From an uncultured Oscillospiraceae bacterium (GTDB lineage: Bacteria > Bacillota_A > Clostridia > Oscillospirales > Oscillospiraceae), in the NCBI GenBank assembly GCA_944386965.1, contig CALXDE010000166.1:1-5690 (forward strand): a stretch of 5,690 nucleotides of DNA, written 5' to 3'. Of this stretch, positions 1 to 4,201 are shown piece after piece. The notes beneath the pieces are model-generated. The model had not been told where the DNA came from and made no database searches. It saw only the letters and a list, made by a program, of their open reading frames with translations. The translations under genes were made by a program, and so were the position numbers. Each line of letters starts with the position of its first letter. Positions within the stretch are counted from its first letter, which is position 1.

Positions 1-254
1 TCGCGAATCGCCTCACCGACCGGGACATCACCATGTCCCTCACCGACGCGGCCAAGGCGTTCATCGCCCAGGCCAGCTACGACCCGGCCTACGGCGCCCG
101 CCCGGTGAAGCGCTACCTCCAGAAGAACCTGGAGACGCAGCTGGCGGAGATGCTGATCCGGGGGACCCTGTCCGACGGGCAGCGCGTCACCGTCGACAGC
201 GACGGGGCGAAGCTCACCTTCGCCGTCAGCAGCGGCGCCGCTCAGGCGTCCTGA
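1..254 (+). CDS. clpB: ATP-dependent disaggregase ClpB, C-terminal fragment (5' end outside window)
   Basis: This is the last 83 residues of the ClpB/Hsp104 AAA+ chaperone, which threads aggregated proteins through its hexameric ring with help from DnaK in the cytoplasm. The frame is open from the left edge (first full codon at position 3), so the ATG at 33 is an internal methionine and not the start. The visible part is the small C-terminal subdomain of the second AAA+ module. It begins with an ANRLTDRDIT-like stretch, then a helix leading to YDPAYGARPVKRYLQ. The GAR in that stretch is the sensor-2 motif, whose arginine contacts the nucleotide gamma phosphate. It ends with the usual short beta-rich tail (GQRVTVDSDGAKLTF). 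The family match is clear; ClpB is preferred over ClpC/ClpA because of the YDP.YGARP.KRYLQ form and the tail. A strong terminator follows 11 nt after the stop. Confidence 0.9.
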   Translation, partial: ANRLTDRDITMSLTDAAKAFIAQASYDPAYGARPVKRYLQKNLETQLAEMLIRGTLSDGQRVTVDSDGAKLTFAVSSGAAQAS

Positions 255-265
255 TCGGAGGAGAG

Positions 266-297
266 AGGTCCGGCCATATTTTGGCCGGACCTTTTTT
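266..297 (+). terminator. Intrinsic terminator of clpB
   Basis: A perfect 11-bp stem (266-276 AGGTCCGGCCA with 282-292) closes a 5-nt loop and is followed by a T run at 292-297. It lies 11 nt after the clpB stop codon and separates the chaperone gene from the next transcription unit. Confidence 0.93.
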
Positions 298-319
298 CGC
301 CCTTTTTCGCCTCAGGCCC

Positions 320-348
320 TTGCCAGCGCCGCGGTTTTCCGGTACACT
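320..348 (+). promoter_or_regulatory. Predicted sigma-A promoter for the DUF1576 gene unit
   Basis: TTGCCA at 320-325 and TACACT at 343-348 are separated by 17 bp, the ideal spacing for a housekeeping sigma factor. The site lies directly after the clpB terminator and about 33 bp before the ATG at 381, which fits a short leader. It is predicted from sequence only. Confidence 0.6.
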
Positions 349-380
349 ATGCCCAGAGAACAGGAGAGGCGAGGTGACCC

Positions 381-1646
381 ATGGAGCAGGGATTGAAAAA
401 GCGGGCGGTGCAGATGGATACCATTCTGTTCGGCATCATCCTGGGCATGGCGGGGCTGCTGGCGGTGTTTGCCGTCATCGCCCAGCCGGATTGGGGCCTC
501 TTCCGGGGCTTTTGGGCGATTCAGATGGGGGAGGCGGGCCTTATCACCGATCCCATCTGCACCGGAGGCGCCGGCGGGGCGCTGCTGAACGCGGCGGTCC
601 TGCTGCTCCTCAGCGCCCTGCTGGTGCGGCGGATGAAGCTGCCGTTCACCGGCGCCACCTATGCCTGCCTCTTCATGATGGCGGGGTTTGCCCTGCTGGG
701 GAAGAACCTCATCAACAGCACCCCCATTCTGCTGGGGGGATGGCTCTATGCCAGATTCAAACGGGAGCCCTTCTCCAAGTACCTCTACCTGACCCTGTTT
801 GGCACCTGCCTCTCGCCGCTGGTGAGCTTTCTCATGCTCCACGCCCGACCGGGTCTGCGCCTGGTGTCCATGCTGACGTGCGGAGCGGTGGTGGGGTTTT
901 TGCTGCCGCCGGTGTCCGCTTACACCGTCCGCATCCACCAGGGGTACAACCTTTACAATGTGGGCTTCTCCGCCGGCTTCGTGGGCCTGGGAGTCACCAG
1001 CATCCTCAAGGGCTGCGGCGTGGACTTTGTCACCCAGGGCAGCTGGAGCGAGGAGAGCCATGTGCTGCTGTGCGTGCTGACGGCGGCGCTGCTGCTGGGC
1101 CTGCTGGCGGCGGGCGTGGCGCTGGGGGGCAGGAGCTTTGAGGCCTGCCGCCGTCTGTGGCGCCACTCCGGCCGTGCGGTGGCGGACTTCATGGCCCTGG
1201 ACGGACCGGGGGTCACCTTTGTGAATATGGCCCTCACCGGGGCCATCGGCTTCGGCTATCTCCTGATTCTCGGCGTGCCGCTCAACGGTCCGCTGGTGTG
1301 CTGCATCCTGGCCATGACGGGGTTCGCCGCTTTCGGAAAACACCCGAAGAACGTGCTGCCGGTGATGGCGGGGGCCATTGTGTCCTCCATGCTCATGGGC
1401 CACGTGCCCCTGACGGCGCAGGGGACCCTGCTGGCCACACTGCTGTGTACGGGCCTGGCCCCCATTGCCGGACAGTTCGGCTGGACCTGGGGCGCGGCGG
1501 CTGGGTTTGTCCACATGGCCATCGTCCAGCACACCTCCATCCTGCACGGGGGCATGAACCTCTACAACAACGGGTTTGCCGCCGGACTCACCTGCGTCCT
1601 GGTGATCCCCATTATCGAGGCGCTGAAATCGGAACCAAAGGAGTAA
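381..1646 (+). CDS. DUF1576-type polytopic membrane protein with internal duplication
   Basis: A 421-aa, very hydrophobic integral membrane protein with roughly ten to twelve membrane segments. I recognise it as the DUF1576 family, which has no established function. The protein is two related halves. The first carries GFALLGKN (102-109) and HQGYNLYNVGF (186-196); the second carries GFAAFGKHPKN (314-324) and HGGMNLYNNGF (389-399). The motif pairs are about 203-212 residues apart. Such inverted or tandem halves are typical of transporters and channels, so a transport role is plausible but is inference only. The conserved His, Asn and Tyr inside otherwise greasy helices are candidate substrate or ion contacts. 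The start at 381 is supported by a GAGGTGA Shine-Dalgarno at 371-377; a second in-frame ATG at 414 (residue 12) has no comparable site. The gene ends 4 nt before the next start, so the two are surely co-transcribed. Confidence 0.85.
   Translation: MEQGLKKRAVQMDTILFGIILGMAGLLAVFAVIAQPDWGLFRGFWAIQMGEAGLITDPICTGGAGGALLNAAVLLLLSALLVRRMKLPFTGATYACLFMMAGFALLGKNLINSTPILLGGWLYARFKREPFSKYLYLTLFGTCLSPLVSFLMLHARPGLRLVSMLTCGAVVGFLLPPVSAYTVRIHQGYNLYNVGFSAGFVGLGVTSILKGCGVDFVTQGSWSEESHVLLCVLTAALLLGLLAAGVALGGRSFEACRRLWRHSGRAVADFMALDGPGVTFVNMALTGAIGFGYLLILGVPLNGPLVCCILAMTGFAAFGKHPKNVLPVMAGAIVSSMLMGHVPLTAQGTLLATLLCTGLAPIAGQFGWTWGAAAGFVHMAIVQHTSILHGGMNLYNNGFAAGLTCVLVIPIIEALKSEPKE
1637..1643 (+). promoter_or_regulatory. 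Ribosome binding site of the 119-aa gene, inside the end of the upstream gene
   Basis: AAAGGAG lies directly before the TAA of the membrane protein gene and 7 nt before the ATG at 1651. Its placement inside the last codons of the upstream gene suggests translational coupling and fixes the start of the downstream gene. Confidence 0.8.
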
Positions 1647-1650
1647 TACC

Positions 1651-2010
1651 ATGAAACACCTGCACCTGGCCCGGCGGAAGATGTGCCGGGCCATTGACGA
1701 GCTGTACACCCTGCTGCTGCGCTCCGGAGGCGAAGCGGTGGACCTCCACATTAAGCGGGAGGCGGAGGGACTGCGCCTGCTGGCGCGGGGGGACTTTGAC
1801 CCGGAGCGCCGGCGGGAGATGGAGGCGCTGGAGGAGATCCTCCACCCGGCCTCCCGAAACGTGGCCCTGGTGGAGGAGTTCTGGGAACTGGCCGGGGGCG
1901 AGCAGTGCGCCGGCGACAGTGAGCTCCCCCTGGTGGGACAGATGGCCGACGAGGCCCGGGTCACTGTAGGGGAGAGACGGGTGGAGATCGAGCTGTATAT
2001 CCGGTTTTGA
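1651..2010 (+). CDS. Uncharacterised 119-aa soluble protein, partner of the DUF1576 gene
   Basis: I do not recognise a named family. The protein is charged and lacks any signal peptide or membrane segment, so it is likely cytoplasmic. It starts with a helix-rich part (residues 1-30), then a short beta-like stretch (VDLHIKREAEGLRLLARGDF, 30-49) and a charged helix (PERRREMEALEEIL, 51-64). The most family-like segment is EEFWELAGGEQCAGDSELPLVGQMADEA (75-102), followed by VTVGERRVEIELYIRF. This alternation of long helix and paired strands ending in a strand of alternating polar and hydrophobic residues looks like a complete small domain and not a fragment. The 4-nt spacing to the membrane protein gene and the coupled ribosome site suggest that it works with that protein, for example as a cytoplasmic regulator or sensor; that is inference. 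Coding status is well supported by start, ribosome site and codon use. Confidence 0.82.
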   Translation: MKHLHLARRKMCRAIDELYTLLLRSGGEAVDLHIKREAEGLRLLARGDFDPERRREMEALEEILHPASRNVALVEEFWELAGGEQCAGDSELPLVGQMADEARVTVGERRVEIELYIRF

Positions 2011-2030
2011 CAGTTTCCGGCGGAAAAATC

Positions 2031-2059
2031 TTGTATTTTTTTCGGAACTGGTGTACAAT
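2031..2059 (+). promoter_or_regulatory. Predicted sigma-A promoter for the 55-aa membrane protein
   Basis: TTGTAT (2031-2036) and TACAAT (2054-2059) are 17 bp apart, in an AT-rich patch that stands out in this GC-rich window. The site starts 20 nt after the preceding stop codon and lies 46 nt before the ATG at 2106. No convincing terminator separates it from the upstream gene, so read-through is also possible. Confidence 0.65.
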
Positions 2060-2091
2060 ACTTCCATCATATGGGATCACACACCGACGTG

Positions 2092-2097
2092 AGGAGG
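2092..2097 (+). promoter_or_regulatory. Ribosome binding site that decides the start at 2106
   Basis: A perfect AGGAGG with 8-nt spacing to ATG 2106. The same frame is open upstream to an ATG at 2007, but that ATG overlaps the preceding gene and lies upstream of the promoter at 2031-2059, so 2106 is the start. Confidence 0.85.
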
Positions 2098-2105
2098 AAA
2101 CGATC

Positions 2106-2273
2106 ATGAAAACGGCCCGCTTTATTCTGAAAATCATCGGCGCGTCTCTGGCTCTGGCGGCCTCTGTGTGTCTGGTTATCGCTTTCTGGGACAGACTGAC
2201 CAGCCTGATCCACGGCATCCTGAAGCCGGAATGCGACGATTATGACGACGATCTGCTCTACGAGGCGGAGTGA
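2106..2273 (+). CDS. Small single-pass membrane protein, 55 aa
   Basis: An unnamed small protein with a short basic N-terminus (MKTARFILK), one membrane segment at about residues 8-28 (IIGASLALAASVCLVIAFW) and a very acidic tail (PECDDYDDDLLYEAE, 41-55). Positive charges before the helix and acidic residues after it predict the N-terminus inside and the tail outside by the positive-inside rule. The segment lacks a clear cleavage site, so it is more likely a membrane anchor than a secreted peptide. It has its own promoter, an ideal ribosome site and its own terminator, so it is a monocistronic gene. Function is unknown; the acidic tail could bind cations or a partner protein, which is speculation. 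Confidence 0.78.
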   Translation: MKTARFILKIIGASLALAASVCLVIAFWDRLTSLIHGILKPECDDYDDDLLYEAE

Positions 2274-2287
2274 AATGAGACAGTGAG

Positions 2288-2318
2288 AGGGTGCCGGCGG
2301 CGGGCCGGCGCCCTTTTT
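2288..2318 (+). terminator. Intrinsic terminator of the 55-aa membrane protein gene
   Basis: A GC-rich stem pairs 2288-2298 with 2304-2314 (one G-U pair) around the loop GGCGG, followed by five T at 2314-2318. It lies 14 nt after the stop codon at 2271-2273. Confidence 0.9.
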
Positions 2319-2375
2319 GTCTAAATGGGAGAAAATCCGCGGCGCCGGAGGGCGGCGTCCTGTTCGGTTTGCACC

Positions 2376-2405
2376 TTGACGCTGGCGGGGCGGGCATGGT
2401 ACAAT
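2376..2405 (+). promoter_or_regulatory. Predicted extended -10 promoter of the T-box operon
   Basis: TTGACG (2376-2381), an 18-bp spacer and TACAAT (2400-2405), with TG at 2397-2398 one base before the -10, giving an extended -10 element. The transcript would start near 2412, just before the T-box leader. Confidence 0.75.
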
Positions 2406-2424
2406 ACGCAACAGTTAATTGCAT

Positions 2425-2695
2425 CCCACAAAAGCTTAGAAGGTGTTATGCCAGTCTTGGTTGGCTTTCAGAGAACCGGCGGTTGGTGCGAGCCGGGAAG
2501 CGGCGGACTGGCGGCTGCCACCGGAGCTGGGTCCCCCAACGCGCAGCGCCAGTAGGGGATCACGGATATGCCCCCGTTATCGCCGGCACAGGCTTGATGG
2601 AGTCTGTATGAGCGTACGCGTCAGCGTAAATCCGGGTGGTACCGCGGTAAGAGATTATCGTCCCAGGAGCACAGTTTTGTGCCCCTGGGATTTTT
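2425..2695 (+). promoter_or_regulatory. T-box riboswitch leader (tRNA-sensing attenuator)
   Basis: The hallmark T-box GGGTGGTACCGCGG is at 2634-2647. Its UGGU (2637-2640) would pair with the ACCA end of an uncharged tRNA, so the tRNA should have A as discriminator base. Upstream, Stem I is visible: basal pairing AGCT 2433-2436 with 2525-2528, then GGT 2442-2444 with ACC 2520-2522, an upper helix GCCAGTC 2450-2456 with GACTGGC 2506-2512, an AGAGA bulge at 2470-2474, and an apical stem 2476-2480 with 2492-2496 closing GGTTGGTGCGA. A hairpin (2588-2594 with 2601-2607) and Stem III (TACGC 2615-2619 with GCGTA 2624-2628) follow. The specifier codon must lie in the loop strand 2513-2519; GCC (2517-2519, Ala, followed by a purine) fits best by position, CTG (2515-2517, Leu) less well. 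Uncharged tRNA binding would favour the antiterminator and turn on the downstream genes. Confidence 0.93.
2661..2695 (+). terminator. T-box attenuator terminator
   Basis: The stem pairs TCCCAGG 2661-2667 with 2684-2690 and GCACA 2669-2673 with 2678-2682, with one A-C mismatch, loop GTTT, and TTTTT at 2691-2695. Its 5' arm (TCCC 2661-2664) is the same segment that would pair with GGG of the T-box at 2634-2636, so terminator and antiterminator exclude each other. Confidence 0.9.
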
Positions 2696-2782
2696 GTTTT
2701 ACCCGGCCGCCCCTGTTCTTCCCGACCGCCGGCGCGGCGGGCGGACTCAGGAGCCGCAAATCGAAATGAGGAGTGTAAGACC

Positions 2783-4195
2783 ATGAAGAGCATCAAATTG
2801 TCCGACATCACCCTGCGCCAGGCCGCCCAGCGCCGCGCCTTTTCCGTCAGCTTCAAGGAGCGCATCGAGATCGCGCGCACCCTGGACCGGCTCCGTGTGG
2901 ACGTCATCGAGCTGCCCGCCATCCAGGACCCCAGGGCGGATGTGCTGGCCAACAAGACCATTGCCTCTGTTGTGGGGAGCGCCGCCCTGTCCGCCGCCTG
3001 CGGCATGACGGAGGAGAGCGTGACGGAGGCGTGGGAGAGCATCAAGGGGGCAAAGAAGCCGGTGCTGCACATCATGGCCCCGGTGTCCGCCATCCAGATG
3101 GAGTACCAGTGCCACAAAAAGGCGCCGGCCATGCTGGAGATGATCCGCGCCCTGATCGCCAAGGCCCGCTATTATACCGAGGCGGTGGCCTTTTCCGCTC
3201 TGGACGCCACCCGGGCCGAGAGCGCCTTCCTGCGGGAGGTGCTGGCCGCCGCCGTGGAGGCCGGGGCCGCCCAGGTGACGCTGTGCGACAGCGCCGGCGT
3301 CATGACGCCCAAGGAGTGGACAAAGTTCCTGGGCGAGGTGTATGAGAACGTGCCGGAGCTGAAAAAGGCGGAGCTGGGCGTGGAGATCAGCGACATGCTG
3401 AAGATGTCCGTGGCCAGCGCCGCCGCGGCGGTGGAGGCCGGAGCCGCGGTGATCAAGACCTCCATCGCGCCCCTGGACTGCCCGAGCCTGGTGGATCTGG
3501 CGGCCTTTGTGGGCGTCAAGGGCGATGAGCTGGGGATGGCCACCAACCTGCGCACCACGGAGCTGACCCGCTCGGCCAAGCAGATGCAGTGGCTCCTCCA
3601 GACCGAGCGCAGCGCCGGCTCCCCCTTTGACAATGGGGTCAGCGCCGAGGTGGCCGGCATCTGCCTGAGCGCGGACGACGGTATCTCCGAGCTGGTGGCC
3701 GCGGTCCACCAGCTGGGCTATGACCTGAGCGAGGAGGACGCGGCCAAGGTCTATGAGGCCTTCCAGGCGGCGGCCAAGAAGAAGCAGTTTGTGGGCTCCC
3801 GGGAGCTGGAGGCCATCATCGCCTCCGCCGCGCTCCAGGTGCCCTCCACCTACCGCCTGGCCGACTATGTGATCACCAGCGGCGGCTCTATCGGCGCCAT
3901 GGCCAATCTCACCCTGGAGAAGGACGGGGAGAAGATGAACAGCGTGGCCAACGGCGACGGACCGGTGGACGCGGCGTTCCTGGCCATCGAGCAGGCCATC
4001 GGCCACCACTATGAGCTGGACGATTTCCAGATCCAGACCGTTACCGAGGGCCGGGAGGCCATGGGCTCGGCCCTGGTGAAGCTGCGGGCCGGCGGGAAGC
4101 TCTACTCCGGCACGGGCCTGTCCACGGATATCATCGGCGCCTCCATCCGGGCCTACATCAGCGCCCTGAACAAGATTGTCTACGAGGAGGTCTAA
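2783..4195 (+). CDS. LeuA-like DRE-TIM barrel protein with LeuA regulatory domain, probable non-canonical or inactive enzyme
   Basis: A 470-aa relative of 2-isopropylmalate synthase, the first enzyme of leucine synthesis. Residues about 1-270 form the DRE-TIM barrel, seen in SDITLRQAAQ (7-16), VDVIELPAI (39-47), FSALDATRAESAFL (137-150) and VTLCDSAGVMTPKEW (165-179). A helical linker follows. Residues about 357-470 are a well-kept LeuA allosteric (dimerisation) domain with GDGPVDAAFLAIEQ (391-404), VTEGREAMGSALVKLR and STDIIGASIRAYISALN. The catalytic centre is altered: the family motif LRDG reads LRQA, putting Gln13 in place of the metal-binding Asp, and the HxHND motif reads EISDM (201-205), removing both metal-binding His. 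The GxGERAGN segment is also absent near 227-240. Normal LeuA catalysis is therefore unlikely, though leucine sensing may remain. The start has GAGGAG at 2768-2773, 9 nt before ATG. The T-box controls it, and the ligase-fusion gene follows after 6 nt. It should not be called leuA without biochemical support. Confidence 0.88.
   Translation: MKSIKLSDITLRQAAQRRAFSVSFKERIEIARTLDRLRVDVIELPAIQDPRADVLANKTIASVVGSAALSAACGMTEESVTEAWESIKGAKKPVLHIMAPVSAIQMEYQCHKKAPAMLEMIRALIAKARYYTEAVAFSALDATRAESAFLREVLAAAVEAGAAQVTLCDSAGVMTPKEWTKFLGEVYENVPELKKAELGVEISDMLKMSVASAAAAVEAGAAVIKTSIAPLDCPSLVDLAAFVGVKGDELGMATNLRTTELTRSAKQMQWLLQTERSAGSPFDNGVSAEVAGICLSADDGISELVAAVHQLGYDLSEEDAAKVYEAFQAAAKKKQFVGSRELEAIIASAALQVPSTYRLADYVITSGGSIGAMANLTLEKDGEKMNSVANGDGPVDAAFLAIEQAIGHHYELDDFQIQTVTEGREAMGSALVKLRAGGKLYSGTGLSTDIIGASIRAYISALNKIVYEEV
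4184..4190 (+). promoter_or_regulatory. Ribosome binding site of the fusion gene, inside the end of the LeuA-like gene
   Basis: GAGGAGG overlaps the last codons of the LeuA-like gene (Glu-Glu-Val) and lies 11 nt before the ATG at 4202. It supports 4202 as the start and suggests coupled translation of the two proteins. Confidence 0.75.
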
Positions 4196-4201
4196 TCGGC
4201 C

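Noticed and set aside
281..1141. An 861-base plus-strand open frame overlapping the start of the membrane protein gene.
   Set aside because: It begins inside the clpB terminator, has no ribosome site, and its Gly/Arg/Pro-rich translation is typical of a wrong frame of the real gene.
312..1964. A 550-codon open frame on the minus strand.
   Set aside because: It is the antisense shadow of the DUF1576 and 119-aa genes: low-complexity Arg/His/Gln-rich translation, no ribosome site and no domain.
2018..2045. An A/T hairpin (AAAAAT with ATTTTT) followed by T residues after the 119-aa gene, resembling a terminator.
   Set aside because: The stem is only six A-T/T-A pairs with no GC core and it overlaps the -35 element of the next promoter, so it is unlikely to stop transcription.
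2726..2740. A small GC hairpin (CCGCC, loop GGCGC, GGCGG) between the attenuator and the LeuA-like gene.
   Set aside because: It has no T tract and does not cover the ribosome site at 2768-2773, so no regulatory role can be supported.
2291..2769. Short open frames (up to about 108 codons) across the leader region.
   Set aside because: They start within the terminator or the T-box RNA, have no ribosome sites, and the region is fully explained as a structured leader.
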